From Mesorhizobium terrae (lineage in GTDB: Bacteria; Pseudomonadota; Alphaproteobacteria; Rhizobiales; Rhizobiaceae), in assembly GCF_008727715.1 (NCBI RefSeq), contig NZ_CP044218.1, forward strand, positions 2,683,501 to 2,747,500: a DNA stretch of 64,000 bases, given 5' to 3'. The notes beneath the pieces are model-generated. The model did not search any database, was not told where the DNA came from, and was given only the letters and a program-made list of their open reading frames with translations. Position numbers and translations under genes: made by a program. How positions within the stretch are numbered: position 1 is the first letter of the stretch; every line of letters starts with the position of its first letter. This document shows, piece after piece, positions 1-7,614 of this stretch.

Positions 1-202
1 TCGAGATGACGCCGGTGTAGAGTTCGGACTTGCGGCTGTTATAGGGGCGGAAGGTGCAGGTGACGCCCTTGTTCGAGGCGATGATGTAGGACTGACCGCC
101 ATCGATGACGCAATCGAGGACGCCGAGTTCCAGCTTGCCGGCATGAGCCGGGGCCGCGAAGGCGAGCGTTGCCAGTGCGGCGGAAATGACGAGCTTTTTC
201 AT
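1..202 (-). CDS. DUF992 family secreted protein (3' end missing)
   Basis: Reading from an ATG at 202 toward the left edge gives about 67 residues: a signal peptide (MKKLVISAALATLAFAAPAHA), then a mature start GKLELGVLDCVIDGG and a FRPYNSRKSELYTG stretch. This is the N-terminal half of DUF992 proteins, small exported proteins common in Rhizobiales whose role is unknown. The gene runs off the window. No partner is visible; the next gene (TPR lipoprotein) is on the same strand 148 bases upstream. The family call rests on the sequence pattern and signal peptide. Confidence 0.75.
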   Translation of the reverse strand, partial: MKKLVISAALATLAFAAPAHAGKLELGVLDCVIDGGQSYIIASNKGVTCTFRPYNSRKSELYTGVIS

Positions 203-315
203 GGGGACGGGTCCTTCCAATGTTCCATGCCGGATAACGGTCCAGCGCGCGCAGCGTTCCAGAAAACCATGGCGCGACAGCGGCAAGGTCGGAGCGTGGT
301 CAAAATAGGAGATGG

Positions 316-335
316 CCGTTGCTCATCGGCAACGG
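316..335 (-). terminator. Hairpin after the TPR lipoprotein gene
   Basis: Arms CCGTTGC (316-322) and GCAACGG (329-335) pair perfectly around a 6-base loop, 15 bases past the stop of the TPR gene. On the minus strand a short T-rich stretch (ATTTTG) follows about 12 bases later, so termination is plausible but weak. Confidence 0.4.
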
Positions 336-350
336 TGAAACAGCAACGGC

Positions 351-1166
351 TCAGCCGGCGCTGCTCACTCTGGAGAGGCCGTCCTTGGCCGGCTGGTAGG
401 TTGGCGCCAGTCGCGCCGCCTCGCGATAGGACTTGGCGGCCTTGGCCTTGTCGCCGCGCCGTTCATAGATCAGGCCCTGGTTGGTCCAGGCTTCGGCGTT
501 CTTGCCGTCGAGCTTGATGGCCATGTTGAAGTCGGCGAAGGCGTTGTCGTCCTGGTTGAGCGCCAGGTAGGAGAGGCCACGACCGTTATAGGGCTCGGAA
601 GCGTCCGGCGACAGCGAGATGGCGGTCGAGAAATCCTCGATCGCGAGATTGTGCTGGCCCTGGGTCTGATAGATCAGGCCGCGATTGTGATAGGCGCGCG
701 CGTCGGTGGTATCGAGCTGGATCGCCTTCTGGAAATCGTTGAAGGCGTCCTGCGTGCGGTTGGCCTTGCGGTAGAGGTTGCCGCGGCCGATATAGGCGGC
801 GTCGTAGTTCGCGTTGATCTGGATGGCACGATTGTAGTCGGCAAGCGCCTTCTGCTGGTCGCCGATGAAACGGTAGATCAGCGCGCGGTTTGAATAGGCC
901 TGGTAGAAATCGGGCTTCAGCTGGATCGCCGTGTCGAAGTCCTTCAGCGCGGCCTGGTATTTGCCGCCGCGGCCGAGCGCCGAGCCACGCACATTATAGG
1001 CTTCCGGGTCGCGCGGGTTGCGGTCGACGACTGACGACAGCGAGGAGATGTTCTCGCTCGATCCCTGCGCCTGGTCGATGGAGCCGAGCTCGCCGGTCGG
1101 GGTCGACTGGCATCCCGCGAGCGCCAGGCCCGACAGCAAGGCTGCTGTCAGAACGAGCCTGTTCAC
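351..1166 (-). CDS. TPR-repeat lipoprotein (NrfG-like)
   Basis: The product of about 271 residues starts with a lipoprotein signal: LVLTAALLSGLALAGC, with the lipobox LAGC and Cys near residue 19. Six tetratricopeptide repeats follow in tandem (recognisable pieces: AYSNRALIYR, AYIGRGNLYR, AYHNRGLIYQ, AWTNQGLIYE). It is probably a periplasmic, membrane-anchored protein-interaction scaffold; the partner is unknown. I chose a GTG start at 1166 because it sits immediately before the signal peptide; an in-frame ATG at 1199 would add 11 residues. The reading frame stays open much further upstream, but that part overlaps rpsU and its terminator and looks non-coding. Family call is firm, function is not. 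Confidence 0.8.
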   Translation of the reverse strand: MNRLVLTAALLSGLALAGCQSTPTGELGSIDQAQGSSENISSLSSVVDRNPRDPEAYNVRGSALGRGGKYQAALKDFDTAIQLKPDFYQAYSNRALIYRFIGDQQKALADYNRAIQINANYDAAYIGRGNLYRKANRTQDAFNDFQKAIQLDTTDARAYHNRGLIYQTQGQHNLAIEDFSTAISLSPDASEPYNGRGLSYLALNQDDNAFADFNMAIKLDGKNAEAWTNQGLIYERRGDKAKAAKSYREAARLAPTYQPAKDGLSRVSSAG

Positions 1167-1295
1167 GGAGTTTCCACGCTCTGCGGTCAAAACATGCATC
1201 GGCTGCCGTATCCTCAATATCCGACGCCCGGCATTCCGGATCATCGCACCGGCCCCTATCCCGCAGTCCTGCGTATACAAATACCGGCTTGCGTC

Positions 1296-1333
1296 AAACA
1301 AAAAGGTGGCGGCGATTTCCATCGCGCCACCTT
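1296..1333 (-). terminator. Rho-independent terminator of rpsU
   Basis: AAGGTGGCG and CGCCACCTT arms, extended inward by GCGAT/ATCGC with one bulge and a TTCC loop, form a long hairpin (1303-1333). On the minus strand it is followed directly by TTTTTGTTTG. It lies 36 bases past the rpsU stop. Confidence 0.8.
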
Positions 1334-1368
1334 GGCTATCCTTCGAAAAGGACGAAAACTTGGCAGGA

Positions 1369-1629
1369 TCAGCGCGGAGCGCGCGCTGCACCGGCGCCAG
1401 CAGGAGCCGGACGCGGGGTCGAGGGCAACAGGCCTTCGCGCTGAGCGCGCTTACGGGCCAGCTTGCGGGCGCGGCGCACGGCCTCGGCCTTCTCGCGAGC
1501 ACGCTTCTCGGACGGCTTCTCATAGTGACCGCGCATCTTCATTTCACGGAAGATGCCTTCGCGCTGCATTTTCTTCTTGAGCGCGCGAAGCGCCTGATCA
1601 ACGTTGTTGTCGCGGACGAGTACCTGCAC
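1369..1629 (-). CDS. rpsU: 30S ribosomal protein S21
   Basis: The 86-residue protein begins [20 protein letters not shown] and continues with [20 protein letters not shown], the standard bS21 core, followed by a very basic helix ([19 protein letters not shown]) and an Ala/Pro-rich tail typical of alphaproteobacterial S21. It binds the 30S platform near the anti-Shine-Dalgarno. The start codon is GTG at 1629; an AGGA stretch lies about 7 bases before it. A hairpin (GGGCTAT/ATAGCCC, 1661-1679) sits in the likely leader. The gene is monocistronic, closed by a strong terminator. Confidence 0.95.
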   Translation of the reverse strand: MQVLVRDNNVDQALRALKKKMQREGIFREMKMRGHYEKPSEKRAREKAEAVRRARKLARKRAQREGLLPSTPRPAPAGAGAARAPR

Positions 1630-1660
1630 GGGCGATCCTGTCTTTCAATTTGAAATCATT

Positions 1661-1679
1661 GGGCTATCGGCAATAGCCC
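1661..1679 (-). promoter_or_regulatory. Leader hairpin upstream of rpsU
   Basis: Arms GGGCTAT and ATAGCCC enclose a 5-base loop (CGGCA), 32 bases upstream of the rpsU GTG start. It would lie in the 5' untranslated region if transcription starts further upstream. Function unknown; no known riboswitch fold was recognised. Confidence 0.35.
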
Positions 1680-1768
1680 TAAGCTTCCGCAGCGGCTTCC
1701 ACCGCGAATTCTGGCGGCTGATAGCAGAATCGGGATGGAATGTCCACAGTTCAAGCGGAAAACTTGGT

Positions 1769-1802
1769 GCTTTCCGTGCGCCACGCCGGACACACGGAAA
1801 GC
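1769..1802 (-). terminator. Hairpin after the PepSY gene
   Basis: A 10-base perfect stem, GCTTTCCGTG (1769-1778) with CACGGAAAGC (1793-1802), lies 20 bases past the stop of the PepSY gene. On the minus strand it is followed by ACCAAGTTTT, a short T run, so it is a probable transcription end. Confidence 0.5.
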
Positions 1803-1821
1803 CGTTCCTCTTCTTATCCTG

Positions 1822-3177
1822 TTATCCGACCGCGCGCCACCGCCTCGTTAGGATCATGTCGAAGATGAGAACGAAAATCAGCGATGCGCCGACAAGCGGA
1901 TAGATGGCGCCGCCAATGGCGAGGATGGTGACGACGCCGGCGAGCTTCCTGCGGTCGCCGGGCAGCGGCGGAACGCCGAGCCGCCCTATCGGCCGGCGTT
2001 TCCACCACATGATGGCCGCGCTGACCGCCAAAATCACGATGGCGATGCAGGCGGCAAGCAGCACATATTGATTGAGGGCGCCATATTGCTGGCCGAGATG
2101 CACATTGATGCCCCATTCCATTGCCTTCGCGCCCGGCCCGTAATCGGCATAGCTCAAATCGATCAATGGCTTGCCGCTATACTGGTCGAGGTGGACAACG
2201 CGCTGCTTGTCGAGATCGTCGGGGTAGACGGAGCCGGTATAGACGCCTTCGGCGGTCGTCGGGATGTTGACGGCGTAGCCTGGCGCCAGCCCAAGCCGAT
2301 CGAAGGTCTTCATCGCTTGGTCGACGGAGATAGCAGCGGTTCCGGACACCGAGGATAGCGGGACTTCCGCCTGCTGGAGCGACCAGCTGGTCTGGCCGAG
2401 ATGGTTCATGTGCTCGTCGGACATTGGCACATTGACCCTCAGGCCGGTGGGGTAGCCGAAATTGCTGCCATTGGCCCACTCGTTCACCTTGTCTCCCCAG
2501 AAGACGGACCAAGGCATGCCGGTGATGGCGAGGAACAGGATTACCGCGCCGACGAAAATGCCGGTCACGGCATGGAGGTCGCGCCAGAAGATGCGCTGGC
2601 TGGGTGCGCCGCGTACGCTGACCACGCCGCCGCGGCCCTTGCGAGGCCACCACAGATAGATGCCGGTCGCCACAAGGAGGATTGCCCAGCCGCCCGCTAT
2701 CTCGATGGCGGTCCGGCCGATGGTTCCGAAAAAGCTCAAGCTGTGAAGATCGCGGACGAAGGTCATGATCGTGCCCTTGTCCGGCAAGGTACCAAGCACC
2801 GCGCCCGAATAAGGGTTCACATAGACCGCCAGCTTTTCGCCGTCGGTCTTCTTCACGGTTATCTCGGCCGATGAGGTTGGGGTGGCCGGTGTCGTGAATT
2901 TCACCGCTGTGCCCGGAACGCGCGCGATGGCGGCTTCGATCATCGCCGACGGGGTCGCCGTGGTCGCGGCGACCTCGACACGCTTCAGATCGGCGTGGAC
3001 GAGGGCATCGATCTCATCGCGGAAGAGATAGAGCGCGCCGGTGACGGCGAGCGTGATCAAAAAGGGCAGCACAAGCAGCCCCGCATAGAAATGCCAGCGC
3101 CAAACAGCGCGGTAGAGGTCGGATGCATTGGTAGGGCTGGCCGGACGCGCCGCCTGCCTGAGAGCAAGATCAGTCAT
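1822..3177 (-). CDS. PepSY-associated transmembrane protein
   Basis: The 451-residue membrane protein begins with a cytoplasmic lead and WRWHFYAGLLVLPFLITLAVTG as TM1 (about residues 28-50). It has a large external loop with a PepSY-like stretch (VTVKKTDGEKLAVYVNPYSG), then TM helices near residues 160, 205 and 375 and a C-terminal pair ending in a short basic tail. Proteins of this class (PepSY_TM, 'iron-regulated membrane protein') often sit beside siderophore or copper uptake genes and are thought to act in reductive metal release. The next gene upstream (3267-3665) is a small cysteine-containing exported protein on the same strand, 89 bases away. No TonB receptor is present here. The molecular role is inferred from the family. 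Confidence 0.85.
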   Translation of the reverse strand: MTDLALRQAARPASPTNASDLYRAVWRWHFYAGLLVLPFLITLAVTGALYLFRDEIDALVHADLKRVEVAATTATPSAMIEAAIARVPGTAVKFTTPATPTSSAEITVKKTDGEKLAVYVNPYSGAVLGTLPDKGTIMTFVRDLHSLSFFGTIGRTAIEIAGGWAILLVATGIYLWWPRKGRGGVVSVRGAPSQRIFWRDLHAVTGIFVGAVILFLAITGMPWSVFWGDKVNEWANGSNFGYPTGLRVNVPMSDEHMNHLGQTSWSLQQAEVPLSSVSGTAAISVDQAMKTFDRLGLAPGYAVNIPTTAEGVYTGSVYPDDLDKQRVVHLDQYSGKPLIDLSYADYGPGAKAMEWGINVHLGQQYGALNQYVLLAACIAIVILAVSAAIMWWKRRPIGRLGVPPLPGDRRKLAGVVTILAIGGAIYPLVGASLIFVLIFDMILTRRWRAVG

Positions 3178-3266
3178 GGTCTTTCACCGAAATGGAGGAA
3201 TGGTTCGACGGTCCCGCACCGGCACGTCAAAAGACGCGGCGACCGCGGAACTGTCGTTGGTTCTCG

Positions 3267-3665
3267 TCAGTGAAAGGGTGCGGGCGGTCCCCGGGCGTCG
3301 AACGCAAGGTCGCGAACGGAAGGCAGACGGCCGTCTTCATTCGGGACATTGAAGTGGAGATCGCGATATGCTGGCGGCGGCGCAAGCAGCGATGCCGGTG
3401 TGGTCGTGGGGACCGCGATCAGCCCCGCCGATATCTGGCACAGGCTTCCACAGGGACAAAGGTTCTTCTGGTGGGTATTGGATGGGTTTGGCGGTGCATC
3501 GCCCGACGGCGCGCAGATGACAAAGCCGGCATCGTCGAACGCCGCCGCCATCGCCCCGGAGGAAAAGCCGGAGACCAATGCCTGGATGACGATGAAATAG
3601 ACGAAGAGCGCGGCAACGATGTTCCGCGTCAGCCTGTCTTTCAGAGCGCCCCTCATCTCCTCCAT
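3267..3665 (-). CDS. Small Cys-containing membrane protein, DUF2946-like
   Basis: The 132-residue protein has one hydrophobic N-terminal segment (NIVAALFVYFIVIQALVSGF), likely a signal anchor, then a Cys-rich middle (ICAPSG, with CPCGSLCQ about 20 residues later) and a Pro/Ala-rich C-terminus. The layout resembles DUF2946 proteins, small exported proteins with a conserved Cys/His cluster often found with copper or TonB-dependent uptake genes. It precedes the PepSY gene, supporting a shared metal-handling role. The ATG at 3665 has no good ribosome binding site; an ATG at 3656 is preceded directly by GGAGGAG. The family assignment is tentative. Confidence 0.6.
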   Translation of the reverse strand: MEEMRGALKDRLTRNIVAALFVYFIVIQALVSGFSSGAMAAAFDDAGFVICAPSGDAPPNPSNTHQKNLCPCGSLCQISAGLIAVPTTTPASLLAPPPAYRDLHFNVPNEDGRLPSVRDLAFDARGPPAPFH

Positions 3666-3693
3666 GGACGAGGTGAATAGCGGGAGACGCCGC

Positions 3694-3712
3694 GCCTGTC
3701 ACCGCGACAGGC
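3694..3712. promoter_or_regulatory. Inverted repeat upstream of the DUF2946-like gene
   Basis: GCCTGTC and GACAGGC flank a 5-base spacer (ACCGC), about 30 bases before the start at 3665. The position suits an operator or a leader hairpin. It does not obviously match a Fur or Irr box. Confidence 0.3.
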
Positions 3713-3775
3713 TGTAGCTGGCACGGGCTGGGTGCATGGCCTCTCTTGTCCGGCGAAAATATCTCGAAGTCTCAC

Positions 3776-3803
3776 CCCTTCTCCAGCATTGGCCGGAGAA
3801 GGG
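3776..3803 (-). terminator. Hairpin downstream of the SDR gene
   Basis: CCCTTCTCC (3776-3784) pairs perfectly with GGAGAAGGG (3795-3803) around a 10-base loop, 32 bases past the SDR stop. There is no clean T tract. The sequence style resembles short extragenic palindromes scattered in rhizobial genomes, so it may be a repeat element that also terminates. Confidence 0.4.
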
Positions 3804-3835
3804 ATGAATTCAGGGAAATTGAGATCGATTGGAGC

Positions 3836-4594
3836 TCAGGTGCGGTTGATGGAGACGCCGCCGTCGGCGAACAAAGCCGTGCCGGTGGTGAAGGACGATG
3901 CGTCCGAAGCGAGATAAAGCGCCGAGCGGGCGATCTCTTCGGGGCGGGCGATGCGCTTCAGCGCATGCAACCCCTCGACGAAAGCACGTTCATCGGCGGT
4001 CTTGAAGGTCGCCGCCGGCGTGTCGGTACCGCCCGGCAGCAATGCATTCACGCGGATGCCTTCGCGTCCGTATTCGGCGGCGAGCACCTGGGTCAGGCCG
4101 ACCAGGCCGGCCTTGGCGGCGGCGTAGGCGGCCATGCCTGGCATGCCGGCGGTGACGCCGACAAAACTCGAGGTGAAGATCAGCGAGCCGCCACCACGCG
4201 CCAGCAGCGCGGGGATCTGATGCTTGGCGGCGAGGAAGGCACTGGTCAGATTGGTGTCGAGGACGTCTTCCCAGGTTTTGCGCGGCATATCGGATACCGG
4301 GCCCATCGGGCCGACGGCGCCGGCATTGTTGAAGGCGACATCCAGTCCGCCGAAGCGGGCCTGCGCCAGTTCAACCAGAGCCTTGGCATGGGTTTCGTCA
4401 TTGACGTCGCCGGCAAGGGCGACGGCCTCGCCACCTTCCTCGGCGATTTCGGCGACGAGCGCATCGAGCTCGGCCTGCCGGCGGCCGGCGACGATGAGCT
4501 TGGCGCCTTCGCGGGCAAAGAGCAGCGCGGTGGCGCGGCCGATGCCTGAAGACGCGCCGGTGACGATGGCGACCTTGTTGGTCAATGCGAGCAT
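3836..4594 (-). CDS. Short-chain dehydrogenase/reductase
   Basis: The 252-residue classical SDR has the NAD(P)-binding motif TGASSGIG near residue 12, the structural NNAG motif (AFNNAGAVGP), a serine-rich active-site strand (IFTSSFVGV) and the catalytic YAAAK. It ends in SFTTGTALFADGGVSINRT, the usual C-terminal substrate-side loop. ATG at 4594 was chosen because AAGGACC precedes it at correct spacing and the NAD motif follows directly; the open frame upstream has no SDR features. It stands alone, divergent from the HEAT-like gene at 4753. Substrate cannot be read from the sequence. Confidence 0.88.
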   Translation of the reverse strand: MLALTNKVAIVTGASSGIGRATALLFAREGAKLIVAGRRQAELDALVAEIAEEGGEAVALAGDVNDETHAKALVELAQARFGGLDVAFNNAGAVGPMGPVSDMPRKTWEDVLDTNLTSAFLAAKHQIPALLARGGGSLIFTSSFVGVTAGMPGMAAYAAAKAGLVGLTQVLAAEYGREGIRVNALLPGGTDTPAATFKTADERAFVEGLHALKRIARPEEIARSALYLASDASSFTTGTALFADGGVSINRT

Positions 4595-4752
4595 ATGCTT
4601 GGTCCTTTCCAGAAGTGGATGGCGCTTGCTCGCAGATCGATGGAAGGCGAACCACCCGAAACGCGCCGGATCTGATGCCCCTTGCTGCCGAATGAAAGTC
4701 AGGTTATCGAAAACCTCTGAAAACATGCGGGTGGACGCGCCACCCTTTTCAA

Positions 4753-5466
4753 ATGACTCCCCAAAAAATGATCGAGAGGTTGCTCGAACCCGAGTTCGAG
4801 GACGTGAGCAAATTAATCTGGGATGTCTACGGCCAATTCTACGACGGATTTCCGATTGCGAACCTTCGGCCCTTGATTACTTCGCCGTCTGAGGAGGTGC
4901 TGCGGCGAGGCGCTTTTCTAGCCAATGAACTTGGTTGGAAGGTGAGGGCGCTGACGCAGGAAATAGCTGCGCTTCTGGATTGTTCCAATTCAGGCATTCG
5001 CTTTTATGCGATTGGGGCTCTAACTGCTTGTACTACGCCAGAAGATGGTGAGGTTTTGGGAAAGCTACTTCAGCATCTCGAAGACCCCGACAGTGGTGTC
5101 CGATGGCGTATGGTTGAGTTTGTTCGCTTGGCTGGTTCCAAACAATTTTCAGCAGCGATCAAAAATGCGGCATTGCAGCGGCCTGACTCGATTTATACTG
5201 AAATCAGCAAAGTCATCAGATGGTCTATGCCTGTGTCGGAGGCTCAAGTTCGAGGGTTGGCAAACCACTCAGATCCAGGGGTCCGTTTACTTGCGGCAGG
5301 TATCGCCTTGAGACCGCGCAAGATCATAGATGAAAAGTTCGCCGAGATTGTCTTGGAAGCCGGTGAGCCCGAACTAAGTGATCTGATTTCGCGAGCGTTT
5401 CAACACCACGCGATACCTATCGACGCCGAATTCGGGCGAGTTGAGAAATCCAGGCTAAAAGACTGA
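4753..5466 (+). CDS. HEAT-repeat-like protein of unknown function
   Basis: The 237-residue soluble protein has no signal peptide or membrane segment. Its middle reads as paired amphipathic helices with HEAT character, for example SGIRFYAIGALTACTTPEDG, then SGVRWRMVEFVRLAG and DPGVRLLAAGIALRP. Such repeats form protein-binding superhelices. The coding sequence is visibly richer in A/T than its neighbours, with codons such as TTG, CTT and ACT that the flanking genes avoid, which suggests recent acquisition. No Shine-Dalgarno is evident before the ATG; M6 at 4768 is an alternative. It stands alone between a divergent SDR and the sarcosine oxidase operon. Orphan immunity-type proteins can look like this, but nothing proves it. 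Confidence 0.7.
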   Translation: MTPQKMIERLLEPEFEDVSKLIWDVYGQFYDGFPIANLRPLITSPSEEVLRRGAFLANELGWKVRALTQEIAALLDCSNSGIRFYAIGALTACTTPEDGEVLGKLLQHLEDPDSGVRWRMVEFVRLAGSKQFSAAIKNAALQRPDSIYTEISKVIRWSMPVSEAQVRGLANHSDPGVRLLAAGIALRPRKIIDEKFAEIVLEAGEPELSDLISRAFQHHAIPIDAEFGRVEKSRLKD

Positions 5467-5524
5467 AGTAGTCATGTCTCTTGCATCGTTCGTGTTGGAT
5501 TTTCGAGTGAAGGCACGGCACAAA

Positions 5525-5538
5525 ACGGCAATTGCCGT
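5525..5538. promoter_or_regulatory. Palindrome upstream of the sarcosine oxidase operon
   Basis: ACGGCAATTGCCGT is a perfect 14-base palindrome about 90 bases before the soxB start. Its position fits an operator for a dimeric regulator of the operon. No regulator gene is adjacent. A second inverted repeat (CCTCGCG at 5583, CGCGAGG at 5614) lies closer to the start. Confidence 0.4.
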
Positions 5539-5628
5539 CGCAAACAGCGCTGGGATGGCAGCCATGTTTCGCTAGTGATACACCTCGCGCGTCGGACGCC
5601 CGATTGCCCATACGCGAGGCTAGGTAAC

Positions 5629-6882
5629 GTGAAAAAATATTCGGTATTCGCCATCGCCCGCGAGGCCATGCGCGGCCACAAGGGCTGGGAGGAGCAATGG
5701 CCCTCGCCGGAGCCGAAAAAGAGCTATGACATCATCATCGTCGGTGCCGGCGGGCATGGGTTGGCCACTGCCTATTATCTGGCCAAGGAACATGGCCTGA
5801 CCAACATCGCGGTGCTGGAAAAGGGCTGGCTCGGCGGCGGCAACACTGGCCGCAACACCACCATCATCCGCTCCAACTATCTCTATGACGAGAGCGCCGG
5901 CATCTACGACCATGCCGTGAAGCTGTGGGACGGCCTGTCACAGGACCTCAACTACAACGTCATGTATTCGGCGCGCGGCGTGATGATGCTGGCGCACAAC
6001 GTGCACGACGTCCAGGTACTGAAGCGCCACGTCCATGCCAACCGCCTGAACGGTATCGACAATGAATGGCTGACGCCGGAAGAGGCGAAGGCCTACTGCC
6101 CGCCGCTCAACATTTCGCGCAACGCGCGCTATCCGGTGGTGGGCGCCACCCTGCAGCGCCGGGGCGGCACCGCCCGTCACGATGCAGTCGCCTGGGGTTA
6201 TGCCCGTGGCGCGGCGGCGCGCGGCGTCGACATCATCCAGAATTGCGAGGTTACCGGCATCCGGCGTGGCGCCGACGGCGCGGTAACCGGCGTCGATACC
6301 TCGAAAGGCTTCATCGGCGCGCGCAAGGTTGGCGTCGTCGCAGCTGGCCATTCCTCGGTCATCATGCAGATGGCCGACGTGCGCATGCCGCTGGAAAGCT
6401 ACCCGCTGCAGGCGCTGGTGTCGGAACCGGTCAAGCCGGTTTTCCCCTGCGTGGTCATGTCCAATACGGTGCATGCCTATATCTCGCAGTCCGACAAGGG
6501 CGAACTGGTGATCGGCGCCGGCACCGACCAGTATGTCTCCTATTCGCAGACCGGAGGCCTGCACATCCTCACCCATACGCTGGATGCCATCTGCGAGATG
6601 TTCCCCATGTTCACGCGCATGAAGATGCTGCGGTCCTGGGGCGGCATCGTCGACGTCACGCCGGATCGCTCGCCGATCCTGGCCAAGACGCCGGTCAAGG
6701 GGCTCTATGTCAATTGCGGCTGGGGTACGGGCGGTTTCAAGGCGACGCCGGGTTCGGGGCACGTCTTTGCGCACACCATCGCGCGCGACGAGCCGCATCC
6801 CATCAACGCGCCTTTCACCATCGAACGGTTCCGCACCGGCCGCCTGATCGACGAGGCGGCGGCCGCCGCCGTCGCGCACTGA
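5629..6882 (+). CDS. soxB: Sarcosine oxidase subunit beta
   Basis: The 417-residue FAD protein begins [14 protein letters not shown], the usual N-terminus of heterotetrameric sarcosine oxidase beta. The dinucleotide-binding stretch [19 protein letters not shown] is near residue 35, and [20 protein letters not shown] is the family's covalent-flavin region. [15 protein letters not shown] and [16 protein letters not shown] lie near the C-terminus. The subunit oxidises sarcosine to glycine and formaldehyde equivalents with FAD/FMN, feeding tetrahydrofolate through the alpha subunit. The GTG at 5629 gives the normal family length; a weak AGG lies before it. First gene of the operon. Confidence 0.95.
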   Translation: MKKYSVFAIAREAMRGHKGWEEQWPSPEPKKSYDIIIVGAGGHGLATAYYLAKEHGLTNIAVLEKGWLGGGNTGRNTTIIRSNYLYDESAGIYDHAVKLWDGLSQDLNYNVMYSARGVMMLAHNVHDVQVLKRHVHANRLNGIDNEWLTPEEAKAYCPPLNISRNARYPVVGATLQRRGGTARHDAVAWGYARGAAARGVDIIQNCEVTGIRRGADGAVTGVDTSKGFIGARKVGVVAAGHSSVIMQMADVRMPLESYPLQALVSEPVKPVFPCVVMSNTVHAYISQSDKGELVIGAGTDQYVSYSQTGGLHILTHTLDAICEMFPMFTRMKMLRSWGGIVDVTPDRSPILAKTPVKGLYVNCGWGTGGFKATPGSGHVFAHTIARDEPHPINAPFTIERFRTGRLIDEAAAAAVAH

Positions 6883-7307
6883 TGCAGACGCTGGCGGCGA
6901 CGATGGCTGTGGCTGCGCCCTTCGTGTTGACCGGCGAGAAGGGGATGTTCCACCTTCCGCAAGCCAGCGAGGTTCGGCTGCAGGAGATCAATCGCGTCGC
7001 TCACGAGGATGACTGGCCGTTTTCGGTGCCGTCCGGTTTTCTCGCCTGTGTCTGGAGCGGTGGTCGTAAGACCGTTAGTTTCGTGGAAAAGCGGGAACAC
7101 GACGGGGATGACACGCCAGCACTGCGCACCGTCATCATCTCCACGGACCCCTTTCAGGTCACCCTGTTGAACATGGCAAACCGCGACCTCTTCCAGCCGA
7201 TGGATTCGGTAGAAACACTGATCAAGCGCGTGGCGCCCTTCGAAGCGCTCGGACAACGGCTTTGCGACCAGCCGCAAGGCGCGCGCATCGGCGACGGTGA
7301 ATTATAG
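6882..7307 (+). CDS. Uncharacterised small protein inside the sarcosine oxidase operon
   Basis: An ATG overlaps the soxB stop (TGATG at 6880-6884) and opens a 141-residue frame that ends 11 bases before soxD. The protein begins [21 protein letters not shown] and contains DWPFSVPSGFLACVWSGG, KREHDGDDTPALRTVIISTD and PFEALGQRLCDQPQG. There is no credible signal peptide or membrane helix and I recognise no domain. Translational coupling and the position between beta and delta subunits support a real gene with a role linked to sarcosine metabolism, perhaps assembly or regulation. Standard sox operons run soxB-soxD directly, so this insertion is unusual. Confidence 0.65.
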   Translation: MQTLAATMAVAAPFVLTGEKGMFHLPQASEVRLQEINRVAHEDDWPFSVPSGFLACVWSGGRKTVSFVEKREHDGDDTPALRTVIISTDPFQVTLLNMANRDLFQPMDSVETLIKRVAPFEALGQRLCDQPQGARIGDGEL

Positions 7308-7317
7308 GAAACAGACA

Positions 7318-7614
7318 ATGCTTCTCATCCGCTGCCCCTATTGCGAGGAAGAGCGTCCGGAACTCGAATTCCGTAACGCCGGCGAAGCGCATATCGCGCG
7401 ATCGTCCGACATCGCCGCCGTCAGCGACGACGATTTCGAGAAGTTCTTCTTCATCCGCTCGAACACCAAGGGCATCATCTATGAGCGCTGGCGGCATGTG
7501 TATGGCTGCGCGCGCTTCTTCAACGCGGTGCGCGACACCGTCACCGACAAGTTCGTGATGACCTACAAGGCCGGCGAGCCGAAGCCTTCGAAACTGCCCG
7601 GAGTTTCCAAATGA
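7318..7614 (+). CDS. soxD: Sarcosine oxidase subunit delta
   Basis: The 98-residue protein begins MLLIRCPYCEEERPELEF, the zinc-binding CxxC head of delta subunits. It continues with RSNTKGIIYERWRHVYGCARFFNAVRDT, where the late Cys and His complete the metal site of the family. The delta subunit caps the alpha/beta complex structurally. Start at 7318 follows AGGAAACAGACA. The stop overlaps the soxA start as ATGA (7611-7614), so the two are translationally coupled. Confidence 0.95.
   Translation: MLLIRCPYCEEERPELEFRNAGEAHIARSSDIAAVSDDDFEKFFFIRSNTKGIIYERWRHVYGCARFFNAVRDTVTDKFVMTYKAGEPKPSKLPGVSK

Noticed and set aside
3694..3712. Cobalamin riboswitch or Fur box before the DUF2946-like gene
   Set aside because: Only a simple 7-base inverted repeat is visible; no riboswitch core or Fur consensus.
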